Source: an uncultured Prevotellaceae bacterium (lineage in GTDB: Bacteria > Bacteroidota > Bacteroidia > Bacteroidales > Bacteroidaceae). From it: 63,173 nucleotides of DNA. The first letter of the stretch is position 1; each line of letters opens with the position of its first letter. This document shows positions 1 to 8,030 of the stretch, piece by piece. A program made the position numbers and the translations under genes. A model generated the notes under the pieces. It saw only the letters and a list, made by a program, of their open reading frames with translations, searched no databases and had not been told where the DNA came from. The stretch covers positions 1 through 63,173 of the forward strand of contig OMZE01000020.1 in assembly GCA_900315455.1 (NCBI GenBank). The letters are read 5' to 3'.

Positions 1-1
1 G

Positions 2-274
2 TTCCACTATTTGATTGACTTCCCCTGGGATGGGTCTACGCTACGATACAAGCGGGTGATGAACTTCACTCGTGACGGACAGCTAATTTACCAGTGGGAC
101 AGGGATGCCTTCCTGGAAGAAAAACTTAGTATTGAGACGGCAGAAAATGAGGCTTCCATAGAAGATGGGATGGTCTATACCTGCGACGGAAGACGTGTGG
201 CTCAAGGAGCAGACATTCATCTATTACCCAAAGGCATCTATGTGAAAAGAGGCAAGCTGTTTGTCGTGAAATGA
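2..274 (+). CDS. C-terminal end of a secreted protein with T9SS-like sorting tail (partial)
   Basis: The reading frame is open from the window edge, so this is the 3' end of a gene that starts upstream; the TTG at position 11 is not a credible start. The last ~35 residues read DGMVYTCDGRRVAQG…LPKGIYVKRGKLFVVK. This matches the C-terminal pattern (short D/M-x-GRRV, then LPKG(I/V)YI, then a lysine-rich end) seen again in the C10 protease at 16.8-19.9 kb. In Bacteroidota such tails are usually type IX secretion sorting signals or diverged forms of them. The preceding part (FPWDGSTLRYKRVMNF) has no fold I recognise. Exported enzyme or adhesin is an inference; the catalytic domain lies outside the window. 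Confidence 0.6.
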   Translation, partial: FHYLIDFPWDGSTLRYKRVMNFTRDGQLIYQWDRDAFLEEKLSIETAENEASIEDGMVYTCDGRRVAQGADIHLLPKGIYVKRGKLFVVK

Positions 275-664
275 CAAGAGCGTCCTACTTTGATTCCTCG
301 AATTATATTCTAAAAGTATCAATAAACCATGTGGATGACGAGTGCAAGAACATCGGCAGTATGGAAGACCTCTGTGTTCGGCATGCCCAGAGGGCATATT
401 CGAAGACCGGCAGACACTAACTGGTTCTACCAGAAGGGCGGAATCTTCAAATGGCCAGACAACAGCAAGATAGATACCGTGGCATCTGATGATAATCCTC
501 CCCAAGGACTTTGCTATTATATGCAAGGCATGCGAGTCATGCTAGGGCAGAAGGGTGTATGCCAATGATTCTTGCGCTCAAATAATAGATATCAATCTAT
601 TAACAGAGAGAATTATTGAGAAAAAGAGCATTTTTTCATTATCATCAACAAAAGCTATATTATT
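275..664. other. 390-bp gap with degraded coding fragments
   Basis: No intact gene is convincing here. A 79-codon frame at 329-568 (+) ends in a stretch that reads like genuine protein (NWFYQKGGIFKWPDNSKID and DNPPQGLCYYMQGMRV), while its first part looks non-coding. In another frame the segment just before it reads HVDDECKNIGSMEDLCVRHA and then stops. The two halves may be one small gene broken by a frameshift, but no family was recognised. The last ~80 bp before 665 are AT-rich, and I found no TAnnTTTG element there for the downstream pair. Confidence 0.3.
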
Positions 665-1654
665 ATGACAGTTAAAAGTCAGCTTGAAGTGTATAGAATT
701 ATCCTTCCTTCAAAAACTACATATGGAGAGTTAATACAAGGGAAATTCTATGATGAGAATTCGCCCAAACAGACAGATATTATTAAATTTAAGAAATTAT
801 ACAAATCATTTCTCGAAAAACTTGTCAAGAATAATGTTTGGGTATATAAGGAGAAAAAGAAAGGGTTGACAGTTTTCCTCGAAAAAGGGGAACAAATAAA
901 TCAAATAATAACGTCACATCCGAATCAGTACATTATTGAGGGTTATTTGGACGGGGGTAGGTATGATATGATAAGAAAGATGGCAGCAATGTCAGACACA
1001 ACCCAGCGAAAGACAATCTCTTCGACGGATATTGTAGCTGCAAGGTATTATTTCCATCTTTACATTCCATTCAATAAAAGTATAGGTTTGTTATTTTTGG
1101 AGAAAAAAAATGACGACCAAATCAGAGATGCTGTAAAAGCCTATTTTAGTGAGTTGTTTAGATGGAAAAACAAATGTCAGATCCAAGCATACTTCCCCAA
1201 AAAGATGATAGAGAAATTTAGGAAAAGCGCTGTTGTCGACACATTATATAGTATTGATTACATAAGCCCAGAAGTTGGACTTACTGAATCTGAAGAGTTG
1301 GAAGCTCAAACTTACGAAGTTCTCGTTCAGATTAAAAAGATTGGAAATGCTGTACCATACGATAATGTAGATCAATTGGTAGAGGCTACTAAAGACTTAA
1401 ATGTTTCCTTTTTAGGCCAAACTCTCAATTTTTTTAAATTCAAAACTCGAAAGGGTATAATGAAGAATACTGAGACAAAAAAACAATCTACATTTGATTT
1501 TGAGAAGGGAGTTTTTATTCATCCTTACATAGAACTCGATGAAGAATTGTTAGAAAAGGGTATATTGAACAAAGAGAAAATGTTCAAATTCTGCACATCT
1601 TTGATGAAAGAAATCTATAACGATGTCTATAATTTAAATATAAATGAAAAGTAA
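665..1654 (+). CDS. Unrecognised soluble 329-aa protein, first gene of a two-gene module
   Basis: I do not recognise this protein. It has no signal peptide and no membrane segment. The N-terminal ~100 residues are mixed alpha/beta and lysine-rich (KEKKKGLTVFLEKGEQ). A hydrophobic core follows at about residues 135-155 (AARYYFHLYIPFNKSIGLLF), and the C-terminal third is charged, with an acidic helix (IELDEELLEKGILNKEKM). No Walker, HNH, PD-(D/E)XK, Toll/interleukin-1 receptor or protease motif is evident. Its stop overlaps the start of the next gene, a membrane protein, by 11 bp, so the two are probably translationally coupled. Base composition is visibly more AT-rich than the housekeeping genes downstream, which fits horizontal transfer. 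A cytoplasmic sensor or effector partner of the membrane protein, as in many phage-defence pairs, is inference only. Confidence 0.55.
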   Translation: MTVKSQLEVYRIILPSKTTYGELIQGKFYDENSPKQTDIIKFKKLYKSFLEKLVKNNVWVYKEKKKGLTVFLEKGEQINQIITSHPNQYIIEGYLDGGRYDMIRKMAAMSDTTQRKTISSTDIVAARYYFHLYIPFNKSIGLLFLEKKNDDQIRDAVKAYFSELFRWKNKCQIQAYFPKKMIEKFRKSAVVDTLYSIDYISPEVGLTESEELEAQTYEVLVQIKKIGNAVPYDNVDQLVEATKDLNVSFLGQTLNFFKFKTRKGIMKNTETKKQSTFDFEKGVFIHPYIELDEELLEKGILNKEKMFKFCTSLMKEIYNDVYNLNINEK

Positions 1655-2408
1655 CTATCTTCTTTATTATATCATCCATCTTATAAATAATGGACACAAG
1701 TGGCAATATCAAAATTTGAATGGATCAGGCAAACCTCCTGTTCTTTGGCTTTCGTCACTCCAAATAATTGCTTTAATAATTGCCATAACTTTTTTGTTCG
1801 TCCAACCAGATGGTTTGCTTCATGAAAATATTATAGATTATGTTTTGAGTTCGTTATCTATCTTAACTGGTATATATTTAAGCTTAATAGTATTCATTTA
1901 TGATAGATACAAAGTAATAAACTTTAATGAAATGAGTGATACTAAAAAGATAAGAACATGGAACTTTTACAGTCAACTGTTCTCTCTTACATCATACTCA
2001 ATAATATTGGCAATTCTTGTAATTGTAATATTGATAAGTGCTTTATTATTTGGTGTAAGGACAAACATTTTCAATTATGAGTTTACAAGTCATATTACTT
2101 TTGTTAGTTTTGTTCTGTTCTTAAAAATCTCACTAATTGTTTTAATCAGGGTGGCGTTTATTTATTTCCTTTTTGATTTTTTTATATTGTGTCTTTACAT
2201 AGTCTCTGGCATTTTCCAATTCGTTAGTAGCGACATGAAAGATAATAGACCTAATAAAATGATACCAAATACTAAATCAGCATTTATAATACTATGGAGT
2301 GAAAATAAAGTGGCTTTTATTACTTCATGGTTCTTTATAATAATCATTGGTTGTTTAGTTGCGGGATATCTGTTTCTTTCATTATTCGACTATTGTAAAC
2401 TTGAGTAA
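1644..2408 (+). CDS. Unrecognised multi-span membrane protein, second gene of the module
   Basis: The 254-residue protein has five or six hydrophobic spans: roughly residues 35-53 (LQIIALIIAITFLFV), 66-86, 116-138 (SIILAILVIVILISALLFG), 148-192 (one or two spans) and 226-248. An amphipathic N-terminal stretch of about 34 residues precedes the first span. There is no signal peptidase site and no transporter or enzyme signature. The start overlaps the end of the 329-aa gene by 11 bp, so the two should be co-expressed. The pairing of an unknown cytosolic protein with a small membrane protein resembles the architecture of abortive-infection and other defence modules, but no homology could be established by eye. 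Strongly AT-rich, like its partner. Confidence 0.55.
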   Translation: MKSNYLLYYIIHLINNGHKWQYQNLNGSGKPPVLWLSSLQIIALIIAITFLFVQPDGLLHENIIDYVLSSLSILTGIYLSLIVFIYDRYKVINFNEMSDTKKIRTWNFYSQLFSLTSYSIILAILVIVILISALLFGVRTNIFNYEFTSHITFVSFVLFLKISLIVLIRVAFIYFLFDFFILCLYIVSGIFQFVSSDMKDNRPNKMIPNTKSAFIILWSENKVAFITSWFFIIIIGCLVAGYLFLSLFDYCKLE

Positions 2409-2631
2409 TTAGTGCTTGTTGAATAAATTGGCGTTAGTGTATCAAGGGGACGGGGAAATTGATACGTTATCAAGGACGAGAAATCTCTCAAGAAATACTA
2501 TGTCATGATTGAATCTCTTGAACAGCTTGACAAGGCTGCTTGAATGCAATGTGACATGTATGTTATTAAAAGACAACTAATTTAATTATCAAAAACCGAC
2601 CGTCAAAGGGTGGGAAACGTCAATAAATTAA
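2409..2631 (+). other. Intergenic remnant region upstream of the immunity genes
   Basis: No intact gene. Between 2463 and 2543 a 26-codon frame (VIKDEKSLKKYYVMIESL then EQLDKAA and stop) reads like the C-terminus of a once-larger protein. It is preceded in frame by a TGA at 2460-2462. It could be the tail of a lost toxin or other accessory gene. The ~90 bp after it are AT-rich with no clear promoter. Confidence 0.3.
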
Positions 2632-3008
2632 ATGGAAATTAAAGAAAGACTTAGGTTTTTTTTCCAAAAAAGAGGATATGATTTAAAAAGAATCAAAGGG
2701 TTTAATGATGATGTAGAAGTCATTATTAAAGCACTTAATAAACAAGATGCTCTTTGTGCCCTTGACTTATATTCTGATTTAAATATTCCTATATTGGGGG
2801 GGATGTACTGTTCCTGAATGATAACGGATTGATTGAATATACTTATGACAGTTGGTATAGTATTCCTATAGAAAGTGAGTCCTACAGTACATTTCTTTTT
2901 AGAAGTATTGAAGTATCTCGCAATTATATAATTAATTACAATAATCCTTTTATAAAGGCATCTTCTATCTTATTCGACATTATACCTGATTATAAAGATA
3001 TACATTAA
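2632..3008 (+). pseudogene. Imm40-like immunity protein, frameshifted at a G7 tract
   Basis: The first frame gives MEIKERLRFFFQKRGYDLKR and continues to LYSDLNIPILGG, then runs out of frame after a run of seven G around 2795-2802 and stops at 2815-2817. Shifting by one base restores a continuous protein: DVLFLNDNGLIEYTYDSWYS, then a C-terminal part with SRNYIINYNNPF, ending at the TAA at 3006-3008. The joined product is about 125 residues. The pattern (helical N-terminus, PILGGDV, TYDxWY, then a YI-x-x-Y helix) matches my recollection of the Imm40 family of polymorphic-toxin immunity proteins. Eight G would make it intact, so this could be a pseudogene, a phase-variable tract, a -1 slippage site or a sequencing error. 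It lies directly before a second small immunity-like gene. Confidence 0.6.
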
Positions 3009-3010
3009 AA

Positions 3011-3391
3011 TTGAAGTCAAATAAATCTATTAGAAATCCTTCAAATGAAGAAATGCGTATTATCCATTTCTTAGCAAACAAAGCTCATTATAAGAGGCCA
3101 AACTGGGAAATTGGCCTAAAAGTATGTGAGTTGCAGGATGGAATGGGAAGTTTATTATTACTCCCCAAAGAATCTGCAGGTAAAAATCGCATATTCAAGG
3201 AACAAATCAGCGACATCATGTTCAAGGATGCCGATGGTATACCTGTCATTGTTTCGCTTAATATTGATAAGGATGATTGTCTATTTGAGTTGGATGTTTG
3301 GAAAATTAACTTTGATAGAGTTGTTAACTATGAGAATTTATTTCAAGTCATCGAAGAATCCAGTTCGATCATCGGGGACGGTTTTCAATAA
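3011..3391 (+). CDS. DUF6984-like small protein, probable immunity gene
   Basis: 126 residues from a TTG start two bases after the stop of the Imm40-like gene; no ATG is available before residue 16. The core reads NPSNEEMRIIHFLA, LQDGMGSLLLLP, then FKDADGIPVIVSLNIDKD and LFELDVWKINFDRV. This matches the DUF6984 family as I remember it (GxMGSL, DxDGxxVxxSLNxDxxxxLFELDxWK). These small acidic cytosolic proteins often sit in clusters of polymorphic-toxin immunity genes, which fits the neighbouring Imm40-like gene. The direct role, binding a cognate toxin, is inferred, and no toxin gene is visible. AT-rich like the rest of the island. Confidence 0.6.
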   Translation: MKSNKSIRNPSNEEMRIIHFLANKAHYKRPNWEIGLKVCELQDGMGSLLLLPKESAGKNRIFKEQISDIMFKDADGIPVIVSLNIDKDDCLFELDVWKINFDRVVNYENLFQVIEESSSIIGDGFQ

Positions 3392-3447
3392 TCAGTTCTC
3401 AATGAGAAAATCATACCATATCGAGCGTTATATGATATTTGCAAACA

Positions 3448-3479
3448 TTGATTTTTGGGGGATATTTCTCAAAAATCAA
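3448..3479 (+). terminator. Weak AT-rich hairpin after the immunity genes
   Basis: TTGATTTTTG (3448-3457) is the inverted complement of CAAAAATCAA (3470-3479), giving a 10-bp stem with a 12-base loop. It lies about 60 bp after the DUF6984-like stop. There is no clean U tract, so termination is only plausible. Confidence 0.3.
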
Positions 3480-3536
3480 AAATACTACTGGATTAAGTGT
3501 GAATTATCTAAATTAGTCTAAACTTAAACGAAGAAG

Positions 3537-4169
3537 ATGAGAAAAGTTGTGTTACTCTGTTTGCTTGTTTTCTCCATTGCCCTTCATGCGCAAGAGCATA
3601 GCGAGAACAACACCATGGAAAACCCCTTCAAAAAAGGGACTGAAATAAGGTCACTGTCCGTCGAGATAGGGCCATCGTGGATAAACTCGAAAGTATATAC
3701 CTCTGAAGGAGACTTCACGAAGCAGGTTGGAGTGGAATTGGGTGTGGAATACGCCGGCATCAAAGTGGGTGGGATTGACTATGGGATATCCTTCTATCAT
3801 AACGAAACCAATATTCATGGTTGCAAAGTCAGTCTCAACTATATCGGTCCCTCTCTGATCTATGCCCATCTCTTCCATCAGAAATGGCTTGGTAAAGTAT
3901 CTCTTGGGCTGGGCTTGGGAACTGCTCAAGGAAAGGACAACAGTTATAACTTTCATGCCATAAGCATTGATAAAATACAATTTGGATTAGGCACACGGTT
4001 GGCCGCGGGCATGGTATTCCTTGCTTCTGACCATGTTGGCTTAGGCCTCAACTTGCATAGCATGGCCATCATCCTTGGCAAGAAAGACGGTTCACACTTC
4101 GGCGATTCAGACGAAATCAACGGCATCTCACGCATTGGTGGCACCTTTGTCTTCCACTATTTCTTCTAA
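3537..4169 (+). CDS. Outer-membrane beta-barrel protein, OmpX/PorT-like size class
   Basis: 210 residues with a cleavable signal peptide (MRKVVLLCLLVFSIALHAQ, cleavage near AQE). The rest alternates polar and hydrophobic residues in short strands rich in Gly, Tyr and Phe (VEIGPSWINSKV, GVELGVEYAGIKVGGIDYG, KVSLGLGLGTAQG, VGLGLNLHSM). It ends in an aromatic residue (GGTFVFHYFF), the classic final-strand signal for outer-membrane insertion. This is typical of the small 8- to 10-stranded barrels common in Bacteroidota, often annotated as outer membrane beta-barrel protein. No specific substrate can be assigned. It stands alone between the island and the convergent feo operon. Codon use is closer to the housekeeping genes than to the island. 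Confidence 0.7.
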   Translation: MRKVVLLCLLVFSIALHAQEHSENNTMENPFKKGTEIRSLSVEIGPSWINSKVYTSEGDFTKQVGVELGVEYAGIKVGGIDYGISFYHNETNIHGCKVSLNYIGPSLIYAHLFHQKWLGKVSLGLGLGTAQGKDNSYNFHAISIDKIQFGLGTRLAAGMVFLASDHVGLGLNLHSMAIILGKKDGSHFGDSDEINGISRIGGTFVFHYFF

Positions 4170-4362
4170 CTGCCCTCACCGCTGGTGATATGGACCTTGA
4201 CTCAAAGATAATTACATAAAACCATCCACAAGGGGGAATCCACAAAGGGGACTGGTACTTGATTCTACAACCTTAGCGATAAAAGCCGATGAATTTGAAC
4301 AAAATATATAAAGACATGACGAAAAAGAATCATATCTAAATAGGCAGGACTCCTACCATGTT

Positions 4363-4656
4363 TCATGTCCAGAATTCCCGCTCTCCTGAATCTTCCATCA
4401 CCCCTCCACATCTTGGGCAGGTTTTCTTGTCCCAAATCCGGATGTTGTCGCTTCCGCATCTCAGACAGAGTCTGCCTACCTCGCTCCTGAATGAGGGGGC
4501 CACGTCGGCTATGATGCCACCCACGACAAGGTGTTGGATGGTCTTACAGTCAGGGCAGGTGACGGCGGTGATTTCCTGTCGGAACAGCCCACGGCCTTCA
4601 TAGACTTCCGCCTCATAGCCACACGTCTTGCAACGCATCTTTATCTTCCATGCCAT
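4363..4656 (-). CDS. Small zinc-ribbon protein
   Basis: 97 residues from the ATG of MAWKIKMRCKTCG; the longer upstream frame overlaps the preceding gene and is not protein-like. Four cysteine pairs are visible: CKTCG near residue 10, CPDC near 33, CLRCG near 65 and CPRCGG near 82. This indicates two rubredoxin-like zinc ribbons. Such proteins may bind zinc or act as small regulatory or redox partners; the function here is unknown. It lies 23 bp after the Sel1-repeat gene and is the last gene of the feoAB-sel1 operon, so a link to iron or metal homeostasis is possible but inferred. Confidence 0.65.
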   Translation of the reverse strand: MAWKIKMRCKTCGYEAEVYEGRGLFRQEITAVTCPDCKTIQHLVVGGIIADVAPSFRSEVGRLCLRCGSDNIRIWDKKTCPRCGGVMEDSGEREFWT

Positions 4657-4679
4657 AACACCTCGTCTTTTCTGCTTTT

Positions 4680-5324
4680 TCAATACACCCGGAATCCATT
4701 TTCCTTGCAATAATCGATGGCTGGTTGATATCCTTGTGCTGTGGATTTGTGAATCCATTTCATACCGAGTCGTTCGTCTTTCTCCACACCGATGCCTGTC
4801 ATGTGAAACCATCCTATGGCAAATTGGGCTTGAGGGTCACCTCCATTGGCTGCCAGTTCATACCAGAATACTGCTTCCGCCACATCTTTCTTGGCTCCGT
4901 CGCCATTCCAATGAGCGGCACCTACATTCTTCTGAGATAAGATGTGGCCCTGAAAGGCTGCCTCTCTATACCATAAATAGGCTTTTTCATGGTCTTCTCC
5001 CACGCCTTGTCCTAAATAATACGCATTGGCCACATTCACCTGAGACTGAAGGTCGCCACGAGAAGCCGCTTTCAGATACCACTCAAATGCCAGTTCAAGG
5101 CTTCGCTCTACGCCATCGCCTTTGTAATAGCACTCAGCCACGTTGAAGATACCATAAATGTCATCATGCTCTGCCGCTTTCATATACCATTCGAAAGCCG
5201 TTGCATGGTTTTCCACCACACCGCAGCCACGCATGTAACACACCCCAAGATTGTTCATTGCTTTGGGGTCGCCCTCATAAGCCATCTTGCGATAGGCGTC
5301 AGCGGTGTCGCGGTCTTTTTGCAT
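4680..5324 (-). CDS. Sel1-repeat (SLR/TPR-like) protein
   Basis: 214 residues built from about five Sel1-like repeats of ~36 residues, each with the G-(V)-x-x-(D)-x-x-x-A-x-x-W-Y-x-x-A-A pattern (for example ATAFEWYMKAAEHDD, LAFEWYLKAASRGD, KAYLWYREAAFQGH, EAVFWYELAANGGD). These alpha-solenoids scaffold protein-protein contacts. No signal peptide is present, so it is cytosolic. It starts 12 bp after the feoAB stop on the same strand, so it is co-transcribed with the ferrous iron transporter and followed by a zinc-ribbon gene. Whether it assists the transporter is unknown. Confidence 0.8.
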   Translation of the reverse strand: MQKDRDTADAYRKMAYEGDPKAMNNLGVCYMRGCGVVENHATAFEWYMKAAEHDDIYGIFNVAECYYKGDGVERSLELAFEWYLKAASRGDLQSQVNVANAYYLGQGVGEDHEKAYLWYREAAFQGHILSQKNVGAAHWNGDGAKKDVAEAVFWYELAANGGDPQAQFAIGWFHMTGIGVEKDERLGMKWIHKSTAQGYQPAIDYCKENGFRVY

Positions 5325-5336
5325 ATTAGGAGTATT

Positions 5337-7874
5337 CTAACTGAAAATCTGGTAGACAGCAGCCGACACCACCCATGCCACAACTGTGGTGTAGCCTGCG
5401 GCAAACAAAGCCCAACGCCAACTGCCTGTCTCGTTCTTGATGGCGGCGATAGTGGCGATACAGGGGAAGTAGAGCAATACGAACAACAGGAAGCAGAAGG
5501 CTACCAGCGGGGTAATACCCTCGCGCTCCATCTTCTCCCTGAGCACAGGATATTGTCCGGCGCTTGCAAGGTCGCTGTCATCAGCCACTTCCTCGTCGCC
5601 CGTATACAGCACACCCATGGTAGAGGCCACAATCTCCTTGGCACCAACACCGGCTACCAACCCCACGTCGAGTTTCCAGGTAAACCCTTGCGGCTTGAAG
5701 AGTGGTTCGATGCCCTTGCCGATATGTCCGATATAACTGTGCTCTTGCTGTTCTTGCTTGGTCATGCCCTCGTGGTGGGGGAAATAGCCCAGTGCCCATA
5801 CGATGATGCTGGCCACAAGGATGATGCCTCCCATCTTTTTCAGATACTGCTTTCCTTTTTCCCAGGTATGGCGCAACATTGCCTTCATGGTAGGCACACG
5901 GTAGGGGGGAAGTTCCATCACAAAGGGCGTATCGTCGCCCTTGACGAGGAAACGGCTCAACAGCCTGCTCATCACCACGGCCATCAAGATGCCGATGACA
6001 TAGAGGGAAATCATAACCATGGCCTGATACTTGACGGCAAAGAAGGCACCGATAATCATGATGTAGATGGGCAGTCGGGCCGAGCAACTCATAAACGGGA
6101 GGATGAGCATGGTGATGAGCCGTGACTTACGGCTTTCTATGGTGCGTGTGGCCATCACGGCAGGCACATTGCACCCGAATCCCATAATGAGCGGGATGAA
6201 CGACTTGCCGTGAAGTCCCATCCTGTGCATGATCTTGTCCATGATGAAGGCAGCGCGTGCCATATACCCTGTATCTTCCATAAATGAGATGAAGGCATAT
6301 AGGATAAGGATTTGCGGCAAGAAGACGATAACCGCCCCCACGCCTCCCACGACGCCATCAACCAACATGTCTTTCAGCGGTCCGTCGGGCAGTACGTTGC
6401 CCAGCCATTCGCCGAGGGCTGAGAAACCGGCATCTATCCAGTCCATGGGATACTGTCCCAGCGAGAACGTGGTCTGGAACATGGCATAGAGGATGAGAAT
6501 GAAGATGGGAATACCCAGATACTTGTTGGTGATGATGTGGTCGATGAAGTGGGTGGCACGGTAGGTGTCCTCCTTGGTGCCTTCGTAGTAGTTGGCTTCC
6601 TGCAACGCCCCATGGATAAAGCCGTATTTGGCATCCATGATGGCTGTCTCGCTGTCTTCCTTCGTTTCCTGAAGGATGCGGGCGGCGGCTTGGTCACGTA
6701 CGCGCAGTATGTCTTTTCCTATGTCAAGTGTCTGGACGTATTTCTCTGCTTGTTTGTCCTTCTCAAGGAGTTTGATGGCAAGATAGCGTGTGGAATAGCG
6801 CGAACGGGTCTTGCTGTCTTTCTGCACCTCTTCTTTCACCATGTCGATGGCAGGTTCAACGTATTTTCCATGGTTGATATGGATATGTCTCGACACCGTC
6901 TTGTTGGGGCGTGGGCCATGGGCATAGTCGTCGGTATGGTTGCCGCCATGCGCGTTCTCATAATCCTTGTGCCATTCCTGGATTTCCGCGGCTACCTTGG
7001 GGTTGATGTTGCCGTCTTTGTCGACGAAGTCCATCCCCTCATAGATGTTGATGATGATATGGAACAGGAGGTCGACACCACGCCCACTCTTGAATACCGT
7101 CGGTATCATCGGCACACCGAAAAGTTGGCCCAATTTGTTGAAATCGATGTTGTCGCCCCTGCGCTCGGTTTCATCATACATATTGAGTGCGCATACCATA
7201 CGCACGTTCATGTCTATCAACTGTGTGGTGAGATAGAGGTTGCGCTCCAGGTTGCTCGCATCGATGACATTGATCACCACGTCGGGTGGCGATTCTATGA
7301 GTTGTCTGCGCACGTAGAGTTCTTCCGGGCTATAGGCCGACAAAGAATATGTTCCTGGCAAGTCGACAAGGCTGAACTCATACCCCTCGTACTTCGCGCT
7401 ACCTTCCTTCGCGTCCACAGTCACGCCCGAGTAGTTGCCCACTCGCTCATGAGCGCCGGAGGCGAAATTGAACAAGGATGTCTTGCCACAATTGGGATTT
7501 CCTACCAATGCCACATTGATGTGCCGTCTTCTCTTTCGTGCAGCATCATGCAACTGGCTTTCGGTGATGACGATATCTTCTGTCTCGGGCTTGGAGAAAT
7601 CGATGTCCTGCCCGTCGAGTTTGCCGCTGCGCTCCAAGTCTTTCGCCTCTCTTTCAGAGATAACCTCTATCATCTTGGCCTCGTCGTGCCTCAGTGACAC
7701 CTCGTATCCGAGAATCCGGTATTTCACAGGGTCTTGTAAAGGCGCGTTGAGCAGCACCTCTACGGTAGTGCCTTTGATGAACCCCATTTCCACGATGCGC
7801 TTCCTGAAGCCACCGTGACCTATTACTTTCACGATAACCGCTTTTTCGCCTGTATGCAAGTCAGATAATCTCAT
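5337..7874 (-). CDS. feoB: FeoA-FeoB fusion, ferrous iron transporter
   Basis: 845 residues. Residues 1-75 form a FeoA SH3-like domain (MRLSDLHTGEKAVIVKVIGH), fused to a full FeoB. The cytosolic G-protein domain shows G1 GNPNCGKT (125-132), G3 DLPG (171-174) and G4 NMYD (231-234). A helical spacer follows (about 300-445) and then the polytopic membrane part from about residue 450, with the typical Gate segments (PLIMGFGCNVPAVMATRTIE and PFMSCSARLPIY). It imports Fe2+ across the inner membrane under anaerobic conditions. FeoA-FeoB fusion is usual in Bacteroidota. It is first gene of an operon with a Sel1-repeat protein and a zinc-ribbon protein. A TAnnTTTG element lies about 54 bp upstream. 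Confidence 0.95.
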   Translation of the reverse strand: MRLSDLHTGEKAVIVKVIGHGGFRKRIVEMGFIKGTTVEVLLNAPLQDPVKYRILGYEVSLRHDEAKMIEVISEREAKDLERSGKLDGQDIDFSKPETEDIVITESQLHDAARKRRRHINVALVGNPNCGKTSLFNFASGAHERVGNYSGVTVDAKEGSAKYEGYEFSLVDLPGTYSLSAYSPEELYVRRQLIESPPDVVINVIDASNLERNLYLTTQLIDMNVRMVCALNMYDETERRGDNIDFNKLGQLFGVPMIPTVFKSGRGVDLLFHIIINIYEGMDFVDKDGNINPKVAAEIQEWHKDYENAHGGNHTDDYAHGPRPNKTVSRHIHINHGKYVEPAIDMVKEEVQKDSKTRSRYSTRYLAIKLLEKDKQAEKYVQTLDIGKDILRVRDQAAARILQETKEDSETAIMDAKYGFIHGALQEANYYEGTKEDTYRATHFIDHIITNKYLGIPIFILILYAMFQTTFSLGQYPMDWIDAGFSALGEWLGNVLPDGPLKDMLVDGVVGGVGAVIVFLPQILILYAFISFMEDTGYMARAAFIMDKIMHRMGLHGKSFIPLIMGFGCNVPAVMATRTIESRKSRLITMLILPFMSCSARLPIYIMIIGAFFAVKYQAMVMISLYVIGILMAVVMSRLLSRFLVKGDDTPFVMELPPYRVPTMKAMLRHTWEKGKQYLKKMGGIILVASIIVWALGYFPHHEGMTKQEQQEHSYIGHIGKGIEPLFKPQGFTWKLDVGLVAGVGAKEIVASTMGVLYTGDEEVADDSDLASAGQYPVLREKMEREGITPLVAFCFLLFVLLYFPCIATIAAIKNETGSWRWALFAAGYTTVVAWVVSAAVYQIFS

Positions 7875-7927
7875 TTCGATGTAGATAAGTTTGACAAACC
7901 AATCTTAAAATGGTAACCTTGGAAGTG

Positions 7928-7935
7928 CAAATTTA
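7928..7935 (-). promoter_or_regulatory. Promoter -7 element for feoAB
   Basis: On the minus strand this reads TAAATTTG, an exact match to the Bacteroidota -7 consensus TAnnTTTG. The -33 region (around 7955-7959) is poor. It lies 54 bp before the feoAB start. Confidence 0.5.
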
Positions 7936-8030
7936 CGAATACCTATTTATAAAAGCACCATCCTGCCATGCTTTTCACGGAAAATTACCATGAAATGAGG
8001 ATGACAGGATGGCGGTATAAACGACAATAC

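Noticed and set aside
665-2408. Kiwa (KwaA/KwaB) system
   Set aside because: The gene order is reversed and I could not see DUF4868 motifs in the 329-aa protein; architecture alone is not enough.
3126-3521. 131-codon plus-strand ORF overlapping the DUF6984-like gene
   Set aside because: Other frame of that gene; reads as low-complexity serine-rich sequence, while the DUF6984 frame has clear family motifs.
6537-7697. 386-codon plus-strand ORF
   Set aside because: Antisense shadow of the FeoB G-domain region; no protein features.
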